Assembly: GCA_026988735.1 (NCBI GenBank)
Contig: JALSKR010000223.1
Span: 1 to 10,611 of the forward strand
DNA length: 10,611 nucleotides
From: Sulfurimonas sp.
Lineage (GTDB): Bacteria; Campylobacterota; Campylobacteria; Campylobacterales; Sulfurimonadaceae
Direction: 5' to 3'
The translations under genes were made by a program, and so were the position numbers. Positions 1 to 6,879 of this stretch are shown piece after piece. The notes below the pieces were generated by a model. That model ran no database searches. It was given only the letters and a program-made list of their open reading frames with translations, and was not told the origin of the DNA. How positions within the stretch are numbered: the stretch's first letter is position 1; each line of letters starts with the position of its first letter.

Positions 1-47
1 AACGCGAAGTCTCTCTCAACCTTTTAAACAAGGTCTCTCTGTTTGTG
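1..47 (-). other. 5' leader of a transcript leaving the left edge
   Basis: On the minus strand this stretch lies just downstream of the promoter at 48-125 and would be the first ~47 nt of its transcript. It holds two copies of GTCTCTCT (plus strand 9-16 and 33-40). Between and partly overlapping them is a small inverted repeat, ACCTT (19-23) and AAGGT (30-34), with a 6-nt loop. No open reading frame or tRNA fold was recognised. rRNA leaders often carry short hairpins and boxA-like antitermination signals, but the product lies outside the window, so that reading is inference. Confidence 0.35.
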
Positions 48-125
48 GATGGGAATTATAGGAGAGTCTTGCTTAGAAAACGCTTAATGTTTGGTGGGTT
101 TTTTAAAAAGTTTTTGAAGTTTTTT
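48..125 (-). promoter_or_regulatory. Strong sigma-70 promoter with UP-like A-tracts, stable-RNA type
   Basis: Read on the minus strand, a perfect -10 box TATAAT lies at 55-60, preceded by ACTCTCC and followed by TCCCATCC. This closely resembles the -10 and discriminator context of rRNA P1 promoters (E. coli rrnB P1 has ACTCCCTATAATGCGCC). Transcription would start near 47-49 and run out of the left edge. No good TTGACA-like -35 is visible, which is normal for Campylobacterota housekeeping promoters. Upstream on the minus strand are A-runs at 99-104, 111-115, 120-125 and 135-139, roughly one helical turn apart, as in an UP element. The C-rich discriminator fits stringent control. The downstream gene, possibly an rRNA or tRNA operon, is not in the window. 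Confidence 0.6.
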
Positions 126-157
126 ATCTGTTACTTTTTGTAGAGTTTTGTTGACAA

Positions 158-1183
158 CTAAAATTCTGTAATCCAACCGCCGCCTATCAGTTTGTCATCA
201 TCATAAAATACCGCAGCCTGTCCGACTGCAACACCAAATACACTCTCCTCTAATGTCAGATATGCTACATTATCTTCTATTTTCACATGGCATCCAACTG
301 CTTTTGTTCTATAACGCAGTTTCACTGTTGTATCAAACTCTTTTCTATTGTCAAACATATTTAAATTATTGAGTTTTACATCATAACAAGCCAAATCTTC
401 TTTTTTACCGACAACTATTTGGTTTTTTTCAGGGTTGATACTCAGTACAAAATGAGGTTCATGTGCACCATGTACTGTAAAACCTTTACGCTTTCCAATT
501 GTATAATGCATATATCCCTTATGCTCACCGATAACATTGCCATCTTGATCAAGTACTTCTCCAGGCTGATCAACTTCTACATAATCTTTTAACAGATCAG
601 TATATGTTGTTTCTACAAAACAAATTTCACTTGATTCCGCCTGCGATGAAAATGATTCCAATCCTTTTATAGATGCAGCCAATGCTTTTATGTCTTTTTT
701 ATGTCTTTCGCCTAATGGAAACTTCAATCTTGGTAGAATTTCTCTGTTAATATAAAAAAGAAAATAACTTTGATCTTTTGTATCATCATCTGCAGAGTAA
801 AGATACTTTCCGTCGGTTTTAATATAATGTCCGGTTGCCAAATACTCAGCACCGATTTTATCGGCAAATTTTATCATCTCACCAAATTTAAGATTTCTGT
901 TACACAGGGCACACGGATTTGGAGTTTTTCCCTCAGCGTATGTATCTATAAACGGTTGAAATACTTTTTTATTAAATGTTTCCTGTAAATCGAGTACATG
1001 CAACTTAATACCAACAAAATCAGCAGCTTTTTGTGCACGTGCCTGATGAATTTCATGATACCCGGGTTTTGAATGAAGTTTCATGTATAAACCTTCAACT
1101 TCATACCCCTGCTCTTTTAACAATAGAGAAGTAATTGTTGAATCAACCCCTCCACTCATTCCTACTAAAACTTTTTCTTTCAT
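158..1183 (-). CDS. mnmA: tRNA-specific 2-thiouridylase MnmA
   Basis: This enzyme adenylates and thiolates C2 of the wobble uridine 34 in the tRNAs for Lys, Glu and Gln, using ATP and a persulfide relayed by partner proteins; it is cytosolic. The 341-residue protein has an N-terminal PP-loop ATP pyrophosphatase motif SGGVDS (residues 10-15). The two conserved cysteines are present: Cys94 in the CNRNLKF block and Cys188 in the EICFV block. An additional Cys91 makes a CxxC with Cys94. The C-terminal beta-barrel region contains the TIGKRKG block (228-234). Length is within the family range (E. coli 368), so it looks intact. It is the last gene of the leftward cluster, 20 bp after fliY, with a GAGGG ribosome binding site just before its ATG. 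No clear Rho-independent terminator follows it. Confidence 0.96.
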   Translation of the reverse strand: MKEKVLVGMSGGVDSTITSLLLKEQGYEVEGLYMKLHSKPGYHEIHQARAQKAADFVGIKLHVLDLQETFNKKVFQPFIDTYAEGKTPNPCALCNRNLKFGEMIKFADKIGAEYLATGHYIKTDGKYLYSADDDTKDQSYFLFYINREILPRLKFPLGERHKKDIKALAASIKGLESFSSQAESSEICFVETTYTDLLKDYVEVDQPGEVLDQDGNVIGEHKGYMHYTIGKRKGFTVHGAHEPHFVLSINPEKNQIVVGKKEDLACYDVKLNNLNMFDNRKEFDTTVKLRYRTKAVGCHVKIEDNVAYLTLEESVFGVAVGQAAVFYDDDKLIGGGWITEF

Positions 1184-1203
1184 TATGCCCTCAAACTTTC
1201 TTA

Positions 1204-2088
1204 TTAACCTTTAAGCTGTGTTAATCTTTCTTTCTTTGTGCCTATCGTTGTTACCTGTATTCCAAAGTTACCATCCACAATAACTACTTCACCCTGTGCT
1301 ATAACATGATTATCTACCAAAATATCTAACGGATCATTTGCCAACTGGTTTAATTCAATAACTGAGCCGATATCCATATTCAGTACATCTTTTAACAACA
1401 TTCTTTTTTTACCGATTCTTACCTTTACAGGAAGTTTTACATCCATAATAAGAGCAATGTTTTTCATCTCTTCACTGCTCAAAGTAATATCTTCTTCACA
1501 ATTTGATGTTGTATGTTCCGAAGTACCGGCACTGCTCGCATGTTCATGTGTATTTGCAGTTTCTTCTGAAGATTCTGTTGGAAAGAGTACATTTTTTAAT
1601 TTTTCATCTATAATAAACATCAATAATGAATGCACGGATTCCAGGTTAAACTTATATACATACATTCTGCTGAAAGCTTCGAGACTTACTTCATCATTAT
1701 CACCAACCAACTCTATACTTTCTATACTGAAAGACAAAACAGGCAACTCTTTTTGAGCAGAAAGCGTATTTGCAATAGCACCAAAAATATTTGACACTAT
1801 CTCTTTTGTAGCATCCATATCATCTTCGCTTACATCTTCTCTCTCACTGGCTTCTTCACCCATCATCATATCTGAAAGTGAGGCTGCCAGATTTGGTGGT
1901 AATGCTACCATTGCCTCTGCATTCACATCTCCGCTTACCTTGATTTTCACCAAAACAATAGGAGGAACAATATTTGAAATGATGCTTAGTTCCTGTTCTT
2001 CTTTTAATTCCAAAGTTGGAGCAGTTCCAATAAGTGCTTCAATAGTACCAACTGTTTCATCTTCAAATAGTTTCATAAAGTCACTCAT
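1204..2088 (-). CDS. fliY: Flagellar motor switch protein FliY (CheC-like plus FliN/SpoA domains)
   Basis: FliY is a C-ring switch component that in some phyla also dephosphorylates CheY-P. In this 294-residue protein the N-terminal ~165 residues form a CheC/CheX-like region. A low-complexity linker follows (about 170-200, rich in Ser, Thr, Glu and His). A C-terminal SpoA/FliN domain spans about 204-285, with the block LPVKVRIGKKRMLLKDVL and a DIGSVIELN strand. The N-terminus lacks the EIDALL CheY-binding peptide seen in Bacillus FliY. Both CheC-type catalytic signatures look degenerate: the first has Thr and Ala where Glu and Asn are expected (around 11-19), the second reads D92...E96..S99 with Ser where Asn is expected. 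It starts 3 bp after fliM, with a GAGGAG ribosome binding site overlapping the fliM stop. It could be called a FliN-type protein, but the N-terminal domain favours FliY. Confidence 0.92.
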   Translation of the reverse strand: MSDFMKLFEDETVGTIEALIGTAPTLELKEEQELSIISNIVPPIVLVKIKVSGDVNAEAMVALPPNLAASLSDMMMGEEASEREDVSEDDMDATKEIVSNIFGAIANTLSAQKELPVLSFSIESIELVGDNDEVSLEAFSRMYVYKFNLESVHSLLMFIIDEKLKNVLFPTESSEETANTHEHASSAGTSEHTTSNCEEDITLSSEEMKNIALIMDVKLPVKVRIGKKRMLLKDVLNMDIGSVIELNQLANDPLDILVDNHVIAQGEVVIVDGNFGIQVTTIGTKKERLTQLKG

Positions 2089-2091
2089 ATT

Positions 2092-3192
2092 TTACTCCTC
2101 ATATTTGTTTTCAAATTCCATTTCACCTTCATGAATTATATCTTTGACCCCGGAAATTTTTTCGTGTCTTTGTTTTTCCAAATTCTCAAGTGCACGCTTG
2201 ACAGTATCTTTTTCTGTTTCAATAATCTCTGTAATACTAATTGATTTTCTAAACCTACGCAGTCCTATTTCACCACGAAATCTCTCTTTACCATCTACGG
2301 CAACAGTCACAATATCATCTGCAGCACTTGAGAGTCTGATTACATCACCAATTTTCAATTCAAGTATATCATGCATAGTTAAATCTGCATCACCCAGGTT
2401 AGCTTCTACATTTACTTTTGCACCACCGAGAAGAACCTTCAGTTCCATATTTCTACTTTTTTTAGAACTTGTTTCGTTTAGCATTAAATCACGACTTGCA
2501 AGTTTTGGCAAAACAGGTTCCAAAGAGATAACAGGATAACATATATTCATCATACCAGAGGAGTGCCCAATAATTATTTCCATTACAACCATAACAACAA
2601 TTTCGTTTTGTGCAACAATTTGAACAACATTCGGAGATGATTCTTTAGACTCTATTGTCGGATAAATTTCCATGACAGGAGCCCATGCTTCTTTTAATGT
2701 GCTCATCATAACGCGCAGTATAGTTTCAAACAGACTGAGTTCTATATCCGAAAACTCCCGACTTGCATCAAAAGGTTCTCCTTTTCCGCCAAGTAACCGG
2801 TCAAGCATTGGAAAGGCAATTGACGGGTTAATTTCAATAATCCCACTTCCCTCAAGCGGTTTTACTGAAAACACATTAAAACTTGTAGGGTTTGGCAAAC
2901 TCATCAAAAATTCGCCATAGGTCATTTGATCAACAGAGTGCAACTGTATTTCAACAATAGAACGCATAATTGAAGATATCTGAGAAGCCAGACTTCTGGC
3001 CATTTTGTCATGAACACCGCGAAATGCACGAAGCTGTTCTTTTGAAACCCTGTTTGGACGCTTAAAATCATAGAGAGTTACCTGCCGTTGAGGCAAAAGA
3101 GCATCTTCATCACTTTCTAAGACATTTTCACCTTCATCTTCAACAACATCCAAAAGCGCATCAATTTCTTCTTGTGATAGTATATCTGCCAT
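2092..3192 (-). CDS. fliM: Flagellar motor switch protein FliM
   Basis: FliM is the CheY-P receptor in the cytoplasmic C-ring; binding of CheY-P switches flagellar rotation. The 366-residue protein opens with the CheY-binding peptide LSQEEIDALL (residues 5-14). A middle CheC-like domain carries the LLGGKG loop (133-138), where FliM contacts FliG. A C-terminal SpoA domain covers about 250-322 (ELKVLLGGAKVNVEANLGD onwards). A charged tail of about 44 residues (322-366) follows and makes the protein somewhat longer than the usual ~330. The tail is rich in Glu and Lys and probably helical. It begins 1 bp after the fliA stop, with an AGGAG ribosome binding site inside the end of fliA, so coupling to fliA is likely. 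Confidence 0.97.
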   Translation of the reverse strand: MADILSQEEIDALLDVVEDEGENVLESDEDALLPQRQVTLYDFKRPNRVSKEQLRAFRGVHDKMARSLASQISSIMRSIVEIQLHSVDQMTYGEFLMSLPNPTSFNVFSVKPLEGSGIIEINPSIAFPMLDRLLGGKGEPFDASREFSDIELSLFETILRVMMSTLKEAWAPVMEIYPTIESKESSPNVVQIVAQNEIVVMVVMEIIIGHSSGMMNICYPVISLEPVLPKLASRDLMLNETSSKKSRNMELKVLLGGAKVNVEANLGDADLTMHDILELKIGDVIRLSSAADDIVTVAVDGKERFRGEIGLRRFRKSISITEIIETEKDTVKRALENLEKQRHEKISGVKDIIHEGEMEFENKYEE

Positions 3193-3193
3193 G

Positions 3194-3880
3194 TTATGCT
3201 CCTATACTCTCTTTAATTTTTTGGATTACAGACTTGTGAATTTGTGAAATACGAGACTCAGTTATATCTAAAATATCACTAATTTCTTTTAAAGTCAACT
3301 CTTCAAAGTAGTATAGCTGAATTATCATCTGTTCTCTCTCTTTATAGGAGGAAAGAACTTTTTTTATTACGCCAATCAACTCTTCTTTTTCGATTTGAAC
3401 AAGCGCTGCACCTTCATCGCCAATTTGCAACTGATCATGCAGAGGCATGACTGTGTAAATATTTGAAGCAATGCGTGCTTCATGAACTTTTTCAACACTT
3501 TCATTCAGTATTTCGGCCAGCTCTTCATCACTCGGTTCTTCATCATGTGTCAGCATATATTCCTGAACTGCATAATCTATAGCTTTTACAAGTTTACGAC
3601 TGGCACGGCTTAAAATATCCAGACTTCTCAAATAGTCAAGCATTGCACCGTAAACTCTTTTTTTTGCATAGCCCCAAAAAGAGTCATTGCGCTTTTCATC
3701 ATATCGCCTTGCCAGTTTTATAAGTTCTTCTGTACCGATTGCTGAAAGATCACTAAAATCCACCGAACTTGGAAGCCGCTCTTTGAGCCGAAATGCCATA
3801 GCTTTTACTGCAGGAAGATATTGCAGGGCCAGTTCATCTTCTTTGTGTTTGAGATCTTGAAGGTAGGCATTGTTTGTCAT
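3194..3880 (-). CDS. fliA: Flagellar sigma factor FliA (sigma-28)
   Basis: FliA directs RNA polymerase to late flagellar genes such as flagellin and is normally held inactive by FlgM until hook completion. The 228-residue protein has region 2 (about 14-90), ending in the FliA hallmark RVYGAMLDYLRSLD (75-88). Region 3 covers about 95-150. Region 4 has a helix-turn-helix over about 194-222 (LTLKEISDILDITESRISQ). Length fits the family. The start overlaps the stop of the preceding small membrane-protein gene as ATGA, indicating translational coupling. Placement in a cluster with housekeeping genes suggests basal rather than sigma-54-dependent transcription; no sigma-54 or sigma-28 site was recognised upstream of the cluster. 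Confidence 0.97.
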   Translation of the reverse strand: MTNNAYLQDLKHKEDELALQYLPAVKAMAFRLKERLPSSVDFSDLSAIGTEELIKLARRYDEKRNDSFWGYAKKRVYGAMLDYLRSLDILSRASRKLVKAIDYAVQEYMLTHDEEPSDEELAEILNESVEKVHEARIASNIYTVMPLHDQLQIGDEGAALVQIEKEELIGVIKKVLSSYKEREQMIIQLYYFEELTLKEISDILDITESRISQIHKSVIQKIKESIGA

Positions 3881-4212
3881 AATTTTTGTCCGGTTACATC
3901 TTCAGAGTTCATTTTGATAGCAATATCTGTAATCTTGCATGCTGAATCTATCAGTTTTTCTCTTTTATTTATCTCTTTTACAAAAATATCCAGTTCTGTT
4001 TCATGGGTTTCTTTTGGAAAATTGTAAGCTTTGATCGTTATTGTTCTATAATAAAGTGCAACGATTACATGTGAAAAAAGATAAAAGAAGATAGTAATAA
4101 AAAATGTATAAAGTAATAACCCTTCAGCATCAAAAGATTTTAACAACCCAAAGATTATTCCCACAAAAAACCCTTGAACAGTAAAAAAATAAACAAAATT
4201 TTCACCAAACAT
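3877..4212 (-). CDS. Small two-helix membrane protein of unknown function in the flagellar cluster
   Basis: I cannot assign a function. The 111-residue product has two strongly hydrophobic segments (about 6-24 and 32-55), rich in Phe, Tyr, Leu and Ile. A charged soluble C-terminal half follows (56-111), probably helical and cytoplasmic by the positive-inside rule (Arg56, Lys61 after helix 2). It sits between flhG (18 bp upstream) and fliA, whose start it overlaps by ATGA. From memory, C. jejuni Cj0062c and H. pylori HP1033 occupy the same slot as unassigned or membrane proteins. That conserved position suggests a flagellar or FlhG-related role, but this is inference. A GGGGT sequence about 8 nt before the ATG could serve as ribosome binding site. 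The reading frame is intact and fills the gap between two certain genes. Confidence 0.85.
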   Translation of the reverse strand: MFGENFVYFFTVQGFFVGIIFGLLKSFDAEGLLLYTFFITIFFYLFSHVIVALYYRTITIKAYNFPKETHETELDIFVKEINKREKLIDSACKITDIAIKMNSEDVTGQKL

Positions 4213-4230
4213 AACTACCCCAAATAAGAC

Positions 4231-5109
4231 TTAAAAATGATCCATTAATCTTTTAAACAGACCTGACAATCCACTTTCATTGGATGTAACCAGCACATTT
4301 CGTTCCAGCTTTTGTATAATTTTACGCACAATTGCGTCTATGTCTTTACTCGGCTGCGATGCAGGATAAAGCATTCTAAAAAGTGCGCGCTGTTTTACGG
4401 ATGTTGACACTTTCGCATCGGCATTCATTTTTCCAATCAACTGCAGGTCCAGTTTTTCTCCTATATTTGCTTTGGCAACTTTTTTGATTTTTTCAAAAAC
4501 CCCAAAAGCCTCTTTTTCATTTTTTACCTGATTCATTATCATAAACACGTCATTTCTGAGTGTCGCAATTGTTTTAATCGTTGCATATGCATCTGTGATT
4601 GCTGCAGGATCGGGAACAGTAACAACAATTACATCATCTGCCGCATTTAAAAACATTTGAATATGCTCTCCAATCCCTGCTCCCGTATCTATAATCATTA
4701 CATCAAGTTTGTTCAAAACCTGCGCTTCTTGCATAAACCTGTCAAAAAGTGCCATATCAGAATATTTCAATATTTCATCACCACTCTCACCAGGAATAAG
4801 AATAAGATTACGGGTAATGGGAATTAAAATATCGCCAACAGTTGCTTCGCCTTTGAGTACATGTAAAATATTTTTTTTGATCTTTACATTAAACATAACA
4901 TCCAGATTGGCCAGTCCTATATCTGCATCAAATATTCCCACATTCAAACCCTGTTGCGACAGTGCATAGGCAAGATTTGAGCTTATAGTACTTTTACCGA
5001 CACCGCCTTTACCGCTTGTAATTGCAATAAAGCGTGTTTTTTTTGATTTTTTCTTTTGGGAATTTGAAGCAACCAGTTCTTCAAGCTTTTGTGCCTGATT
5101 CCCAATCAT
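4231..5109 (-). CDS. flhG: Flagellar number regulator FlhG (MinD-like ATPase, also FleN/YlxH)
   Basis: FlhG is a MinD/ParA-type ATPase that limits flagellar number and acts on the GTPase FlhF at the membrane. The 292-residue protein has the deviant Walker A motif KGGVGKST (34-41), a Walker A' DAD (61-63) and a DTGAG switch (141-145). An N-terminal NQAQKL sequence (4-9) matches the short activator helix (DQAxxL-type) that stimulates FlhF GTPase activity in other bacteria. The final residues, GLSGLFKRLMDHF, look like the amphipathic membrane-targeting helix of MinD-type proteins. The start overlaps the flhF stop by ATGA (5106-5109), with an AGGAG ribosome binding site 9 nt upstream. Overlap with flhF and the activator helix distinguish it from cell-division MinD. 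Confidence 0.96.
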   Translation of the reverse strand: MIGNQAQKLEELVASNSQKKKSKKTRFIAITSGKGGVGKSTISSNLAYALSQQGLNVGIFDADIGLANLDVMFNVKIKKNILHVLKGEATVGDILIPITRNLILIPGESGDEILKYSDMALFDRFMQEAQVLNKLDVMIIDTGAGIGEHIQMFLNAADDVIVVTVPDPAAITDAYATIKTIATLRNDVFMIMNQVKNEKEAFGVFEKIKKVAKANIGEKLDLQLIGKMNADAKVSTSVKQRALFRMLYPASQPSKDIDAIVRKIIQKLERNVLVTSNESGLSGLFKRLMDHF

Positions 5110-6386
5110 ACCTTGCTCCTGTTAAATCCGTGAAGAAGACACTCAATTAAAAAATCACTGCTCGCACATACTAAATCTTCCGGTACTTCCTGTCCTACAG
5201 AAAAATAGCTTATCGGTTTTTTTGTTTCATAAGAGAGTGAAAAAATATTTCCAAAACCCATCGTTTCATCCAGTTTTGTAAACATTAGCGTATCTACACC
5301 CAGAGTTGAAAAGCTGTCATAGGTCACTTTTAAGTCTTCATATTTAATTGAACTTGGCATTACCAGTACTACATCTACATTGTATTGCGTATTATTTGCG
5401 TTCAGACACTCATATATTTTTTCAATTTTTACTCTGTCATAAGGACTCGATCCCATTGTGTCAATCAATATATAGTCACAATATTTGAGAGATTCCAAAG
5501 CACTTGAAAACTCCGGAGGGTCTACAACTGTTTCAATTCCAAGTTTCATCATTCGTGCATACTGCATCAATTGCTCAACTGCCCCTATGCGGTATGTATC
5601 AAGCACAACCAATCCGACTTTGTACTTTTTTTCCATTAAAAAAGAGTACCTTGCAGCTAGTTTGGCAATGGAAGTTGTCTTTCCCACGCCAGTTGGTCCG
5701 ACAAGCATAATAACTTTTTTCGCGCCTATATTAGGCAGTGTTTCTCTTCGGATAGGAACCATTTTTCGAAGTATTGTTTGAAAATACCTTTTTACTGTGG
5801 AAGAATTTTCTCGCATTTTCAACGGCATATGTTCCAAAGTAACCTGCATAAGAGTATCCAAATGTTCCCTGTTCATTCCGCTTTGAGAGGCAAGACGATA
5901 AATTTCAGAAAATTCCGGTGGAATTTGACTGGAAAGATTCGGTGACTTTTCATCCCAAAACATATTTTGAATAATTTTAACCTTATCTGTCAGTTTATTT
6001 ATTTCAGATTTTATCTCTTGTAGCTCTTTTGGTTCAACTGAAGTTCCTGTTTGCTGCGATGATGAAGACTTACATAGGCTTTCCAAAGGATCGGTCACAT
6101 TTGAAATTTTAGAAATTTGTTGTGCCGCATTGGAAATATCAAAAAGTATTTCCCGACTCTCTTCCTTTAGCGGTTGCTGTTTGGAAAGTGGTTTTTTTAC
6201 TTTTTTATATGTAGAGGGAATCATCTCTTCATCTATACCGATTACTATTTCATAAAGCGCTTCTCTGCCTAAAGCTTTTTTCTGGATCTCTTTGGTTTCA
6301 ATAAGCATACCCTCATCACCAATTTCCATTTTTGCTTTTTTCAATGCTTCTGAGGGACTGCGCCCGGTAAAAGTTAATATTTTCAT
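5106..6386 (-). CDS. flhF: Flagellar SRP-type GTPase FlhF
   Basis: FlhF is a signal-recognition-particle family GTPase that marks the site of polar flagellar assembly; in Campylobacterota it is also needed for normal expression of sigma-54 flagellar genes. The 426-residue protein has an N-terminal basic domain (1-~120) with a divergent, Ser/Gln-rich linker. A helical N domain covers about 120-220, and the G domain follows. G-domain motifs are GPTGVGKT (230-237), DTYRIGAVEQL (263-273), DTMGSSPYD (309-317, a non-standard G3), TKLDE (370-374) and SVGQEVPEDL (396-405). Length is typical. The start overlaps the folK stop by ATGA (6383-6386) and the stop overlaps the flhG start in the same way. Confidence 0.97.
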   Translation of the reverse strand: MKILTFTGRSPSEALKKAKMEIGDEGMLIETKEIQKKALGREALYEIVIGIDEEMIPSTYKKVKKPLSKQQPLKEESREILFDISNAAQQISKISNVTDPLESLCKSSSSQQTGTSVEPKELQEIKSEINKLTDKVKIIQNMFWDEKSPNLSSQIPPEFSEIYRLASQSGMNREHLDTLMQVTLEHMPLKMRENSSTVKRYFQTILRKMVPIRRETLPNIGAKKVIMLVGPTGVGKTTSIAKLAARYSFLMEKKYKVGLVVLDTYRIGAVEQLMQYARMMKLGIETVVDPPEFSSALESLKYCDYILIDTMGSSPYDRVKIEKIYECLNANNTQYNVDVVLVMPSSIKYEDLKVTYDSFSTLGVDTLMFTKLDETMGFGNIFSLSYETKKPISYFSVGQEVPEDLVCASSDFLIECLLHGFNRSKV

Positions 6387-6871
6387 CTACCAACACCTAT
6401 CAAAGGAATCATTACACTTTCTCTTTGTGCATAAAAAGGATGCGGTACAATTAAATCTTGTGTATGTATTGTACGATTATCAAAAAATATAATATCCAAA
6501 TCTAGCGTCCTTGGTGCATTTTCAAAAGTTCTTTTTCTGCCAAATTTTTTTTCCAGCCTTAACAGGTAGCGTAAAAAAACTCTTGGCTGCATTGAAGTTT
6601 TTAAAACAAGTATTGAGTTGAAAAAATCATCTTGGTCTGTATAGCCAAAAGGAGGATTTTTTAAAATCAATGATGTTTTTACTACTGATACTCTTTTGTC
6701 TTTTTGTAACACCACAAGAAGATGTTCAAATCTTCGACGTACATCTCCGACATTTCCACCGATACCGACAACGGTTTCATATCGATGCCGGCTCTTGGCA
6801 TGAGCAGTATAAGGAAAATGCAAGTTGTAAAAAGAGGTCAGTCTTTTGTTTATCTTGCGTTTTCTGTACAT
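6383..6871 (-). CDS. folK: 6-hydroxymethyl-7,8-dihydropterin pyrophosphokinase FolK (HPPK)
   Basis: FolK transfers pyrophosphate from ATP to 6-hydroxymethyl-7,8-dihydropterin, the step before dihydropteroate synthase in folate synthesis. The reading frame stays open to 7000, but that would overlap aroQ by 120 bp. The ATG at 6869-6871 is preferred because it lies 8 bp after the aroQ stop and gives 162 residues, the usual HPPK size. From this start the motifs are GIGGNVGD (36-43), the signature APRTLDLDI with Mg-binding aspartates at 124 and 126, and VPHP (142-145). The first ~30 residues are a basic extension before the core fold. No strong Shine-Dalgarno precedes the ATG (only AGGCC about 11 nt away), so expression may rely on coupling to aroQ. 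The start choice is less certain than the identity. Confidence 0.92.
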   Translation of the reverse strand: MYRKRKINKRLTSFYNLHFPYTAHAKSRHRYETVVGIGGNVGDVRRRFEHLLVVLQKDKRVSVVKTSLILKNPPFGYTDQDDFFNSILVLKTSMQPRVFLRYLLRLEKKFGRKRTFENAPRTLDLDIIFFDNRTIHTQDLIVPHPFYAQRESVMIPLIGVGR

Positions 6872-6879
6872 GTAAAGAC

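Noticed and set aside
99..157. Rho-independent terminator for mnmA in the T/A-rich tail
   Set aside because: The A/T runs do not form a GC-containing stem followed by a U-tract on the minus strand; they fit promoter-upstream A-tracts better.
151..157. TTGTCA on the minus strand just after the mnmA stop as a -35 box
   Set aside because: No acceptable -10 is found 16-18 bp downstream, and the clear TATAAT is about 90 bp further on.
3061..3192. Possible frameshift or split in fliM because of the long acidic stretch after the CheY-binding peptide
   Set aside because: The frame is continuous, and acidic linkers between the peptide and the middle domain are normal in FliM.
4231..5109. Cell-division MinD instead of FlhG
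   Set aside because: It overlaps flhF, carries an N-terminal NQAxxL helix and has no minE or minC neighbour.
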